In this document: piece after piece, positions 8,571 through 16,693 of the stretch
Layout of the letters: each line of letters starts with the position of its first letter
How positions within the stretch are numbered: position 1 is the stretch's first letter
NCBI RefSeq assembly: GCF_900102085.1
Contig: NZ_FMVM01000013.1
Location: 124,001-188,000, forward strand
Origin: Paenibacillus polysaccharolyticus
GTDB taxonomy: Bacteria; Bacillota; Bacilli; Paenibacillales; Paenibacillaceae
Length of the DNA: 64,000 bases
Direction of reading: 5' to 3'
Program-made: the position numbers and the translations under genes
The notes under the pieces: generated by a model
What the model saw: the letters and a program-made list of their open reading frames with translations, nothing else
What the model was told of the DNA's origin: nothing
The model's database searches: none

Positions 8571-9464
8571 ATGATTATCAACCACAATATCGCTGCAATG
8601 AACACACACCGTCAACTGGGTGCAAACACAACAAACACAAACAAAGCAATTGAAAAATTGTCTTCCGGTCTGCGTATCAACCGTGCTGGTGACGATGCTG
8701 CAGGTTTGGCAATTTCCGAAAAAATGCGCGGTCAAATCCGCGGTTTGGATATGGCTACTAAAAATGCTCAAGACAGCATTTCCTTGATCCAAACAGCTGA
8801 GGGTGCGTTGAACGAAACTCACTCCATCCTGCAACGTATGCGTGAGCTTGCAGTACAATCTTCCAACGATACAAACACAGATAAAGACCGTACTGCATTG
8901 CAAGATGAAGTAAACGAGTTGGCGAAAGAGATCACTCGTATCTCTAATACAACTGAGTTCAACACTAAGAAATTGCTTAACGGTTTTGCGGACAGCGGTT
9001 CTTCTGTAACAAGTGCTGCTAACCTGAGCTTCCACATTGGTGCAAACGCTGACCAAAACATCTCTTTGACAATCAAAGCGATGGATGCTGCAAGCCTGGG
9101 CGTTGGCGCAGCTACTGGATCCACTTCCGCAACTGGTGCAACAGCTGCAGCAGTAACTGGTGGTATCAGCATCTCCAGCGCAACTTCTGCAAATGCTGCA
9201 ATCACAACAATCAACAATGCGATTGAAACAGTTTCCACTGAGCGTGCTAAACTGGGTGCTTACCAAAACCGTTTGGAGCACACAATCAACAACTTGGGAA
9301 CAACTTCCGAGAACTTGTCTGCTGCTGAATCCCGTATTCGTGACGTAGACATGGCAAAAGAAATGATGAACCAAACGAAAAACAACATCTTGGCTCAAGC
9401 TTCCCAAGCGATGTTGGCACAAGCAAACCAACAGCCGCAAGCTGTTCTGCAATTGTTGCGTTAA
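8571..9464 (+). CDS. hag: Flagellin (Hag/FliC)
   Basis: Filament subunit, 297 aa. The conserved N-terminus MIINHNIAAMNTHRQL and SSGLRINRAGDDAAGLAISE, and the C-terminus RIRDVDMAKEMMNQTKNNIL to QAVLQLLR, are intact, so the coiled-coil core is complete. The middle (about 160-215) is a short, alanine/serine/threonine-rich domain, a plausible substrate for O-glycosylation by the neighbouring glycosyltransferase (inference). ATG 8571 follows CAGGGAGGAAAT; the frame opens 20 codons earlier but the family start is here. Codon use is strongly biased (for example CGT for arginine, AAC, TTC), as expected for a very highly expressed gene. Confidence 0.97.
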   Translation: MIINHNIAAMNTHRQLGANTTNTNKAIEKLSSGLRINRAGDDAAGLAISEKMRGQIRGLDMATKNAQDSISLIQTAEGALNETHSILQRMRELAVQSSNDTNTDKDRTALQDEVNELAKEITRISNTTEFNTKKLLNGFADSGSSVTSAANLSFHIGANADQNISLTIKAMDAASLGVGAATGSTSATGATAAAVTGGISISSATSANAAITTINNAIETVSTERAKLGAYQNRLEHTINNLGTTSENLSAAESRIRDVDMAKEMMNQTKNNILAQASQAMLAQANQQPQAVLQLLR

Positions 9465-9490
9465 TTTTAACTCAGCATTTATTGGTAAAA

Positions 9491-9524
9491 AAGGTTGTCG
9501 ATTTTCACATCGACAACCTTTTTT
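9491..9524 (+). terminator. hag terminator
   Basis: AAGGTTGTCGAT and ATCGACAACCTT form a perfect 12-pair stem with a six-base loop, followed by T residues. It gives hag a monocistronic transcript. Confidence 0.92.
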
Positions 9525-9814
9525 ACTATGCCTCGTCTAATAATCAGAATCTAAGTGTGCATGACATGTTATTAGAAATTAGAACTGTCTTTGTTTAATT
9601 TGAGTGTTCTATTGAAATAGATTATGGATAGTGTTTTAACAAACATTAACAAGAAAAATATAGAGCAGAGGAAGCTCGGTATACTGTTGCATATACCTCA
9701 TGCTCATTCATATAAATTGAAATTCAGGTATGATGAAGTGTTATGGATCTATAATTTACGATGTGATGTCATTGATTGAATTAAATACTACTAATGAAGA
9801 GACGAGTGGATCTA
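9525..9814. other. AT-rich gap before the glycosyltransferase
   Basis: About 290 bp, clearly richer in A+T than the flanks. A TATAAT at about 9752 has no good -35 at 17 nt. No reading frame, hairpin or repeat I can support. The base composition continues into the next gene. Confidence 0.4.
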
Positions 9815-11722
9815 ATGGACAAAACGATTTCCCTTTGCATGATTGTTAAAAATGAACAGAAGTACTTAGAGAAGTGCCTAGAGAGTGTAAAGCAAATTGT
9901 TAGTGAGATTATTATCGTGGATACAGGCTCGACGGATGAAACATTAGATATCGCCAAGAAATATACCCCCAATATATATTCCTTCAATTGGGTGAATGAT
10001 TTCTCTGTTGCGAGAAATTATGCGATCGAGCAGGCAAAATCAGATTATATTCTTGTGATGGATGCAGATGAATATTTTGATGCAGATGTAAATCTACAGG
10101 AGGAATTAAAGAAAGACTACGATTATTATGTATTTAATATTAATAATCATATGAAATTTAATCAATCATTTATACACACAGCTGTGAGGTTGTTCCGGAA
10201 CAACATTGGCTTAAAATATGAAAATAGATTGCATGAGCATCTTAACATACTGGACGATAACTCTAAATACCGTGGTGTTATGTCGGTATCGACAATTCAG
10301 CATGTAGGATACATGGATGAGGAAATATTGGAAGAGAAGAAACATAAGCGTAATCTGCCTTTAATGAAACTGGAAGTTCAGGAGAATCCTACAGCCTACA
10401 ACCTATATAATATGGGGAAAACCTATTTTGGTATGAATGATTTTAAAAAAGCGGTTACTTATTTTCAAAAATCGTACTCGCTGGGCAAGGACAAAGTATA
10501 TATCCCTGAGCTGCTCACAAAGTTATCATTTGCACTTCATGAGACCGGTCAATTTGAGGATGCCGTTGGTATACTAGTGGATGCCACGAGAATCTTCCCT
10601 TCAGAAACGGAGATGAAATACATTCAAGGTATTATATATGCGAGGAATGGATATTTCAAAGACGCCGAAACGTGTTTCCATGAATGTATTAAATTAGGCG
10701 ATCAAGGTACGATGGTTACCGAGGGTAGCGGAGGATATATGGCGCATCTTCAATTGGCGGATATGTATGAGAAAACGAACCAATTGGATAAAAGTTACTT
10801 GGAGAGAATTAACGCGATGAGGGTAAAAGGGAACACTGCGCATGTGTTGCAGGATTACTTACAGTTCAGCCTTAAAATAAATCAATCTGCGGACGAGTGC
10901 AAACAGATTATAGAGGAACACTATAAACTGAACACCATAGAAGATCTCCAGAATTTAATGAATACTTTGTACAGTTTGCGTCATCCGTTGTTGAACCACT
11001 ACTTGAGCAAATTCAACATCACAACGGAGCCGCATATTCATACGATTGCCAAGATATATAGTAAAGACAAGAATCTAATGAGAACAGCCTTAGAAGATAT
11101 TAATAACTTGGGCAATAGAGAAAATATACAAGATGTTCTACTGATGGCCTATATATTTAAGGACAAGAGTGTAATGGATAAAATTCAATTTGCAATGAAT
11201 TTTGGCGTCAAAGAGATGAAAATAATCAAACAACTCTTTGAAGATGAAAAGTTGACAGGCTCTATTACTAAACCGTTGCAAAATGTTCTATTTACACTTT
11301 GTAAACAATTGATCATGATTGAGGAGTTTGAACTATTCCAGGAGCTGACTCAAAAACTGATAGATAATGATTCTAAAAATGTTTTGAATATATGTAAAAT
11401 TCTCAGCGAGTATAGATTTGACGAGTTAGCGATTGATATGTTGGTTGGTGTGTATAGGGAATCACCAAATCATCCGGGAATTGTAAGGCTTTTAGGGGAT
11501 TTGTGTTTCCGAAACAACTATTTTGAAGATGCAGAATTGTTCTATACCAAATTATTGAACTTAGACTCCAGTTATGAAACATACGAGCGGAATTTTAGGC
11601 TTTACGAAAATAATAATGATCAAGAAGCTATGATGAAAATGAGAAAAGAAATGATGGAGAAATTCCCTTCAGCTGCTTGGGTTCAACCCGGGTATGATAC
11701 TCGTATTTTGTCATCTAACTGA
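9815..11722 (+). CDS. GT2-type glycosyltransferase with TPR-like tail, probable flagellin glycosyltransferase
   Basis: 635 aa. The N-terminal 230 residues are a family 2 glycosyltransferase: ISLCMIVKNEQKYLEKCLES and EIIIVDTGSTDETLDIAKKY, then VMDADEYFD (about 79-87), the sugar-nucleotide/metal DxD. The rest is helical with TPR-like units (YNLYNMGKTYFGMNDFKKAV and others). This layout matches SunS-like enzymes that glycosylate peptides or flagellin. Its place between hag and flaG-fliD points to O-glycosylation of flagellin. ATG 9815 is preferred (GAGTGGA upstream) over ATG 9794. The gene is much more AT-rich than its neighbours, a sign of transfer or of weak codon selection. Confidence 0.85.
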   Translation: MDKTISLCMIVKNEQKYLEKCLESVKQIVSEIIIVDTGSTDETLDIAKKYTPNIYSFNWVNDFSVARNYAIEQAKSDYILVMDADEYFDADVNLQEELKKDYDYYVFNINNHMKFNQSFIHTAVRLFRNNIGLKYENRLHEHLNILDDNSKYRGVMSVSTIQHVGYMDEEILEEKKHKRNLPLMKLEVQENPTAYNLYNMGKTYFGMNDFKKAVTYFQKSYSLGKDKVYIPELLTKLSFALHETGQFEDAVGILVDATRIFPSETEMKYIQGIIYARNGYFKDAETCFHECIKLGDQGTMVTEGSGGYMAHLQLADMYEKTNQLDKSYLERINAMRVKGNTAHVLQDYLQFSLKINQSADECKQIIEEHYKLNTIEDLQNLMNTLYSLRHPLLNHYLSKFNITTEPHIHTIAKIYSKDKNLMRTALEDINNLGNRENIQDVLLMAYIFKDKSVMDKIQFAMNFGVKEMKIIKQLFEDEKLTGSITKPLQNVLFTLCKQLIMIEEFELFQELTQKLIDNDSKNVLNICKILSEYRFDELAIDMLVGVYRESPNHPGIVRLLGDLCFRNNYFEDAELFYTKLLNLDSSYETYERNFRLYENNNDQEAMMKMRKEMMEKFPSAAWVQPGYDTRILSSN

Positions 11723-11823
11723 GTCCATCACTAAGATCAAATCTTAATTTTACTATAATTCTCTACATTCTCACTTAAAGATTACCGATAAATATAATAA
11801 ATAATTCCATCGGGGGATGAACG

Positions 11824-12213
11824 ATGAATCTACAGTTTTCACTTTCTACCAATGTGACTGGGACTTCTTCAGCTACAAATAACACATCAGTTGAGCCTCG
11901 GAGTAATAAGGACAGCATGTTATTACAATCGGTTAGAAACGGAACGGATTTATCCAAATTGGAACGGCAAGGAATGAATATTCCACCTGGCGATGAACAA
12001 CTCATCAAAGCCATTGATAAGGCCGTTAAAGCTCTTCAGGGCCCAACAACGACCCTAGAGATGAGTGTACACGAGAAAACGCATCAAATTCTCGTTAAGG
12101 TTCTTAATAAGGAAACTGGAGAGGTTCTTCGAGAGATCCCACCTGAGAAAACACTGGATCTAGTTGCCAAAATGATGGAAATTGCAGGGATTGTGATCGA
12201 CGAAAAGGTGTAG
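11824..12213 (+). CDS. flaG: FlaG family protein
   Basis: 129-aa protein of the FlaG/YvyC family, usually placed before fliD and linked to control of filament length. The C-terminal half carries the family core (LEMSVHEKTHQILVKVLN and GEVLREIPPEKTLDLVAKMM). The N-terminal 50 residues are polar and variable. A GGGGGATGAACG ribosome site precedes the ATG. fliD begins 13 bp downstream. Confidence 0.9.
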   Translation: MNLQFSLSTNVTGTSSATNNTSVEPRSNKDSMLLQSVRNGTDLSKLERQGMNIPPGDEQLIKAIDKAVKALQGPTTTLEMSVHEKTHQILVKVLNKETGEVLREIPPEKTLDLVAKMMEIAGIVIDEKV

Positions 12214-12226
12214 GAGGGTGAAATGA

Positions 12227-13732
12227 ATGGTATCAAGAATTAATGGCTTTTCAGGTATGGATGTCGACAGTATGGTCAAATCGTTGATGTCAGTAAAGCG
12301 TGTCCCTCTAGATAAATTAAAGCAACAGAAGCAAATTTTCGATTGGACTCGCGACAGCTATAGAGAACTAAACAGTAAAATTGTACAAATGAGTAATAAA
12401 TTATTTGATATGAGTAGTAAATCGGAATTGCTAAATACTCAAAAATCAACGGTGAGTGGGAATTCTACAGCTGTCAAAGCTGAAGCCAATGCAGATGCAA
12501 GCAATGTTTCCTTGGAAGTCAAGGTCACTAAGCTTGCTGAGAAGGCAATTATGAAAAGTTCAGTTGAGCTGCAGGTTGGTGGAACAAAAGCTACGCGAGC
12601 AACAACTCTGGCCGATCTTACTGGAAGTGCAACTCCGGGAACGTATGATTTGAATATTAACGATAAAACGGTCCAATTTGGCAGCACGGATTCAATAGCT
12701 GTTGTGATAGCAAGAATTAACTCAGAGGTTCCAACAGTGAATGCAACTTTTGATGAAATTAGTGGTAAGTTTACAATCACACATAAGGAATTTGGTAAAG
12801 CAATAACCGATACGGATAGTAATAAATTATCTAAGACTAGCTCGTTGTTAGGAGCACTGAAACTTGATGCTCCGGCTAACTTTGGAACAGGTGGGAAGGT
12901 AAACTATACTGAAGGAGAAGTTACCGTTACAAGCGGGTTAGGTGGTACTGAAACGTATAAGCCATCCACAGACAGTCTCACGGTTAATGGAGTTAAATTG
13001 ACTTTTTTGGAAGTCACAGGTGCTACCAACTCCAAAATCACAACCCAGTCTGATCCTACCAAGGCTGTAGAGACCATTAAATCATTTGTGGATTCGTATA
13101 ATGAATTACTAGGACTGATGAATTCCAAAATATCAGAACAAACTTATCGTGACTTTAAACCTTTAACAGATGAACAACGCGAGTCCATGAAGGAAGATGA
13201 TATTAAAAAATGGGAAGAAAAGGCTAAGAGTGGTATCCTGAAAAATGATGGTATTCTCAGTGATACTGTAACCACCATGAGAATGATTATTAGCAATAAT
13301 CTTAAAGGTCTTAGCGAAGCCGGAATCACGACAGGGCAATATTATGAGAAGGGGCAATTGAAAATTGATGAAGCTAAGTTAACAGCAGCTTTAACGGCGA
13401 ATCCGGATAAGGTTTTATCTATTTTCCGCGGTTCTGCCTCCGATCTTAATGGCAAGCCTATTTTTGGTGAAATAAGAGGAAAGTTAAATGAAACGTTGGA
13501 TATGTTTACGAAAAAAGTAGGTACATCCAAATTTGATACGAATGCTTCCATGGCTTTGAAAACAGAAAGTATTATGGGAGAACAATTAAAAGATTATAAT
13601 AATCGTATCTCAAACTTGGAGCGGAAAATGACGAATTGGGAAACGCGATATTATAAACAATTTACAGCGATGGAGAAAGCAATGAGTCAGTTCCAATCCC
13701 AATCTTCCAGTTTGGCAAGCTACTTTAAGTAA
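12227..13732 (+). CDS. fliD: FliD, filament cap protein
   Basis: Cap protein (HAP2) that guides flagellin polymerisation at the filament tip. 501 aa. The N-terminal RINGFSGMDVDSMVKSLMSV is the FliD N-domain signature, and a long C-terminal coiled coil (NNRISNLERKMTNWETRYYK, then MEKAMSQFQSQSSSLASYF) matches the family. The frame opens at ATG 12227, three bases after another ATG in a different frame; AGGAGGGTG lies upstream. fliS follows after 20 bp. Confidence 0.95.
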   Translation: MVSRINGFSGMDVDSMVKSLMSVKRVPLDKLKQQKQIFDWTRDSYRELNSKIVQMSNKLFDMSSKSELLNTQKSTVSGNSTAVKAEANADASNVSLEVKVTKLAEKAIMKSSVELQVGGTKATRATTLADLTGSATPGTYDLNINDKTVQFGSTDSIAVVIARINSEVPTVNATFDEISGKFTITHKEFGKAITDTDSNKLSKTSSLLGALKLDAPANFGTGGKVNYTEGEVTVTSGLGGTETYKPSTDSLTVNGVKLTFLEVTGATNSKITTQSDPTKAVETIKSFVDSYNELLGLMNSKISEQTYRDFKPLTDEQRESMKEDDIKKWEEKAKSGILKNDGILSDTVTTMRMIISNNLKGLSEAGITTGQYYEKGQLKIDEAKLTAALTANPDKVLSIFRGSASDLNGKPIFGEIRGKLNETLDMFTKKVGTSKFDTNASMALKTESIMGEQLKDYNNRISNLERKMTNWETRYYKQFTAMEKAMSQFQSQSSSLASYFK

Positions 13733-13752
13733 AAGAGGAGGAAGGATTTGAA

Positions 13753-14130
13753 ATGATTAAATCTCCTTATGAGAAATATAAACAGAATTCAGTACAGACC
13801 TCAACACCAGGTCAGCTGGTGATCATGTTATATGATGGGGCCATTCGCTTTGTTAAAGCAGGATTGGATGGCATACAAACGAAAGATTACTACAAAGCAA
13901 ATGTGAACTTAGGTAAAGCTCAGACAATTGTTAGTGAACTAATGTCAACCTTGAATCAATCCTACCCGGTAGCTAAAGATTTGTTTGCTTTATACGAGTA
14001 TACGAATCATTTGCTTATTCAGGCGAATATTAAAAAGAATTCGAGTCTGGGTGAGGAAGCATTAGGGTATTTACAAGAGCTAAGAGAAACCTGGGTCGTG
14101 ATCAATAAACAGACCGCAGGAACAATGTAG
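13753..14130 (+). CDS. fliS: FliS, flagellin export chaperone
   Basis: 125-aa helical chaperone that binds the flagellin C-terminus and prevents polymerisation in the cytoplasm; in B. subtilis it also helps FliW-CsrA homeostasis. Family motifs: YKQNSVQTSTPGQLVIMLYD near the N-terminus and a final helix ending in ETWVVINKQ. AGAGGAGGAAGG precedes the ATG. fliT begins 1 bp after the stop. Confidence 0.95.
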   Translation: MIKSPYEKYKQNSVQTSTPGQLVIMLYDGAIRFVKAGLDGIQTKDYYKANVNLGKAQTIVSELMSTLNQSYPVAKDLFALYEYTNHLLIQANIKKNSSLGEEALGYLQELRETWVVINKQTAGTM

Positions 14131-14131
14131 T

Positions 14132-14485
14132 ATGGAAAGCAAAGATCAGATAAACCAGCTGATAGATGAACTCGCGATATTAACAGATGCTTTCGTAAAA
14201 GAAATCAACACAAAATCATCAGATGAGACTGAAGCTTTTGTGAATGAACGTCAGTCGATCGTAGAACGTCTAATAAGGTTGGGCGGGCCTGCTAAGGCAA
14301 ATCAAGAACAACATACGAAGCTGAATCATATTCTTGCTTATGATGCGTTGATTGAGTCTCATATGTTAGCGTTAAAAGATGAGGCTCAGCAGTGGTTGAT
14401 GCAGCGGAATGCAGCACGTAGTCAACGTAACCTCTATGAAGCCAAGTATGCAGCAGATAGTTACCTTATGGATAAAAGAAAATAA
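14132..14485 (+). CDS. fliT: FliT-like flagellar chaperone
   Basis: 117-aa, helical, charged protein directly after fliS. FliT proteins are poorly conserved; the call rests mainly on position and size. FliT normally chaperones FliD. The first residues overlap the end of fliS almost exactly, indicating translational coupling. A terminator follows. Confidence 0.7.
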   Translation: MESKDQINQLIDELAILTDAFVKEINTKSSDETEAFVNERQSIVERLIRLGGPAKANQEQHTKLNHILAYDALIESHMLALKDEAQQWLMQRNAARSQRNLYEAKYAADSYLMDKRK

Positions 14486-14497
14486 TCTTTTACAAAA

Positions 14498-14534
14498 AGA
14501 TCAGGGGTTCAGATGAACTCTTGGTCTCTTTTTT
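14498..14534 (+). terminator. Terminator of the flaG-fliD-fliS-fliT operon
   Basis: AGATCAGGGGTTC pairs along all 13 positions (with several G-U pairs) with GAACTCTTGGTCT across the AGAT loop, followed by six T. Confidence 0.85.
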
Positions 14535-14682
14535 AATTCATGTTAAAAATAAATATGCGCAACAAAAAATAGTATATTCGTTTTTGATGATTTATACTTA
14601 GTTGAAACAGTCCAACGTGAAACTTTCAACATTTCCCCCTATAAATCTACAAAAAATACCAAGAAAACATTTTCTTTACCAA

Positions 14683-14712
14683 TTGACAATGGATAAGTTT
14701 AGGTGATATCAT
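14683..14712 (+). promoter_or_regulatory. Sigma-A-like promoter of the cold-shock gene
   Basis: TTGACA (14683-14688) and TATCAT (14707-14712) are 18 nt apart. It would start a leader of about 60 nt. Long, structured leaders are usual for cold-shock genes. Confidence 0.6.
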
Positions 14713-14778
14713 CTGAGTTGTGGGCTAGGGTCTTGGCCAGAGCTTCACTTCATTTGATGACGAAGGGAATGTTAGTGC

Positions 14779-14976
14779 ATGCAAGGTAAAGTAAAATGGT
14801 TCAACGCAGAAAAAGGTTACGGTTTCATTGAGACTGAAGACGGCGGCGACGTATTCGTACACTTCTCCGCAATTCAATCCGAAGGCTTCAAAACTTTGGA
14901 AGAAGGTCAATCCGTTGAATTCGACATCGTCGAAGGCGCACGTGGACCGCAAGCAGCTAACGTAATCAAATTATAA
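14779..14976 (+). CDS. Cold-shock protein (CspB/CspD type)
   Basis: 65-aa single OB-fold nucleic-acid chaperone. [18 protein letters not shown] contains RNP1 (KGYGFIE) and VFVHFSAI is RNP2. The end, [14 protein letters not shown], is the usual C-terminus. GAAGGGAATG serves as ribosome site. It binds single-stranded RNA and DNA in the cytoplasm and is probably strongly expressed, judging by its codon choice. Which of the paralogues (cspB, cspC, cspD) it corresponds to cannot be told from sequence alone. Confidence 0.95.
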   Translation: MQGKVKWFNAEKGYGFIETEDGGDVFVHFSAIQSEGFKTLEEGQSVEFDIVEGARGPQAANVIKL

Positions 14977-15041
14977 TCATCCGGACAATCCGACCTACAT
15001 ATATGGTTAGATGGTTACCAAATTGAATTATCGCTAGCATC

Positions 15042-15068
15042 AGACTCCGGTGATCCGGGGTCTTTTTT
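15042..15068 (+). terminator. Terminator of the cold-shock gene
   Basis: AGACTCCGG-TGAT-CCGGGGTCT (one mismatch) followed by a run of T. Confidence 0.9.
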
Positions 15069-15333
15069 TGTAATGATAGAGTTTAAAATATAGGCAAGTT
15101 GATCCCTCCATTACCGGACAAAACGGGGGTAGTTTAAGGGTCGGGATAAGCTAGTTCTACATAACAGATTGAGTAACCTTAAAAACGGTTAAATAGATGA
15201 TCAAGCGCCCGATGTACAATCCGGTTAAATCTGTGATTTTGCTCGAAAATGGCGAAAAATCACGAAATATGGCGTTAAACTTACGTTGGTTGATGTGACT
15301 GGAGCAGATGTCATTATTCGGTCACCGGGAGTT

Positions 15334-15363
15334 TTTACATGGCGCTTACATTCGTGTTATAAT
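15334..15363 (+). promoter_or_regulatory. Sigma-A promoter of hpf
   Basis: TTTACA (15334-15339), 18-nt spacer, TATAAT (15358-15363). The implied start is only about 25 nt before the hpf ATG, giving a short leader with its GGAGGAG ribosome site. Stress-sigma control, known for B. subtilis yvyD, was not recognised in this sequence. The 265 bp between the preceding terminator and this promoter hold nothing else I can support. Confidence 0.7.
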
Positions 15364-15393
15364 GAAGTGGCAAAGATAAAGGAGGAGTGCCCT

Positions 15394-15954
15394 ATGAATT
15401 TAAGTATTCGAGGTCAACAAATCGAGGTTACCGAAGCTTTGAAAGATTATGTCGACAAAAAGTTGAGTAGACTCGAGAAGTATTTCGATGCACCCCTTAC
15501 CTCTGACGGTGCCGTTACACTGAGCACAACTAGAGGCTTGCATACAGTTGAGGTGACGATTCCTTTGAAGGGCTTTGTGCTCCGTGCTGAAGATGAGAGC
15601 GATGATATGTACGCATCCATTGACGCCGTTGTGGACAAGTTGGAACGTCAAATTCGCAAACACAAAACGAAAATTAACCGTAAATTCCGTCAGGAAGGTA
15701 GCCTGAAGACTCTCTTCGTAGAAGATCCGACAGGCACAGTGGCTACAGCCGAACTGGACACGGATACGGATGATGATTTGGAAGTTGTACGTACGAAACG
15801 TTTTATGTTAAAACCAATGGATGTGGAAGAGGCAATCCTCCAGATGAACATGGTTGGTCATAACTTCTTCGTATTTTCCAACATCGAGAATGAGGAAGTA
15901 AGCGTCGTTTACAAACGGAACGATGGCAAGTATGGCTTGATTGAGCAAGGTTAA
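15394..15954 (+). CDS. hpf: Long-form ribosome hibernation-promoting factor HPF (YvyD)
   Basis: 186-aa long HPF. The N-terminal S30AE domain (MNLSIRGQQIEVTEALKDYV) sits in the ribosomal decoding region and silences 70S ribosomes; the C-terminal domain (VRTKRFMLKPMDVEEAILQM, then YKRNDGKYGLIE) drives 100S dimer formation. ATG 15394 follows GGAGGAGTG; the frame is open 36 codons further upstream but runs through the promoter. Order fliT-hpf-secA is conserved in Bacillales. Confidence 0.95.
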   Translation: MNLSIRGQQIEVTEALKDYVDKKLSRLEKYFDAPLTSDGAVTLSTTRGLHTVEVTIPLKGFVLRAEDESDDMYASIDAVVDKLERQIRKHKTKINRKFRQEGSLKTLFVEDPTGTVATAELDTDTDDDLEVVRTKRFMLKPMDVEEAILQMNMVGHNFFVFSNIENEEVSVVYKRNDGKYGLIEQG

Positions 15955-16039
15955 GTACTTACAGCATCGCTTCAATTGAATAGATAGCCCTAGTATTGAA
16001 TATAAGCAGGAGCCTATGCTTCCTGAATCGAACTTAACG

Positions 16040-16073
16040 AGAGCTTCCATCCTTCAAGGGATGGGGCTCTTTT
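16040..16073 (+). terminator. hpf terminator
   Basis: AGAGCTTCCATCC and GGGATGGGGCTCT pair with one bulge across a five-base loop, followed by TTTT. Confidence 0.8.
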
Positions 16074-16693
16074 GTGCGTAGCGACTTTATCGGAACATGG
16101 AAATAAAATGATGAAACTATTCGCTATATTGTTGCGTCTAATAGATTAGGAGTCAGCAGGAAAATCAAAACAAAAGTAGAATTATAAAAGTTAAAATGAA
16201 TTTTGATATTAAATTCCATATTTCCCACAAATGATCGATTGATCCTTGCAACATCTCGGGAAATAAAACAGTCCATTTGCCACTTCCGATAACGACTATG
16301 ATTTTTTGCACTAAAACTCGGTTTATACGGGGGATGAAGTTCTAAGAAGTCTGCTACGGCGTGTTGCGGCGACCCTTACAAACTGTTACAATTTATGCAA
16401 AGAGAATCATTGTCCTGATGAGGAATTGTCAACGAATGATCGCTAATCATAATCAATGACAGACACAGCACCATGAACATGATTCAATAGCTCGAATTCT
16501 GGCATGTATTCCATAAACCAGAGCCGGGTGAATACGATCAGCTTCATGAGTAACTGTGGCAAGCCTGGAGTTGATTCATCTCATATGTTTTTTTGTTTGT
16601 TACCCCCAGGGGGAAATGGATCAACAATCCATCCGATGGTGTCGTATGGCGGCAGCAGGGGGTCTATTCTGTTTTGCACGAAAGGGGTATACC
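16074..16693 (+). other. Long leader or control region before secA
   Basis: 620 bp without a supportable gene. A possible promoter, TTGTCA (16426-16431) with CATAAT (16448-16453) at 16 nt, would give a secA leader of about 230 nt. CCCCCAGGGGG-like pairing at 16605-16615 is a small hairpin. Short open frames here have no ribosome sites and run into secA out of frame or as an in-frame extension (from 16556) of the true gene. Confidence 0.4.

Noticed and set aside
8568-9452. Long open frame (294 codons) on the minus strand opposite flagellin, cysteine-rich
   Set aside because: It mirrors the biased codons of hag, has no ribosome site and no family resemblance.
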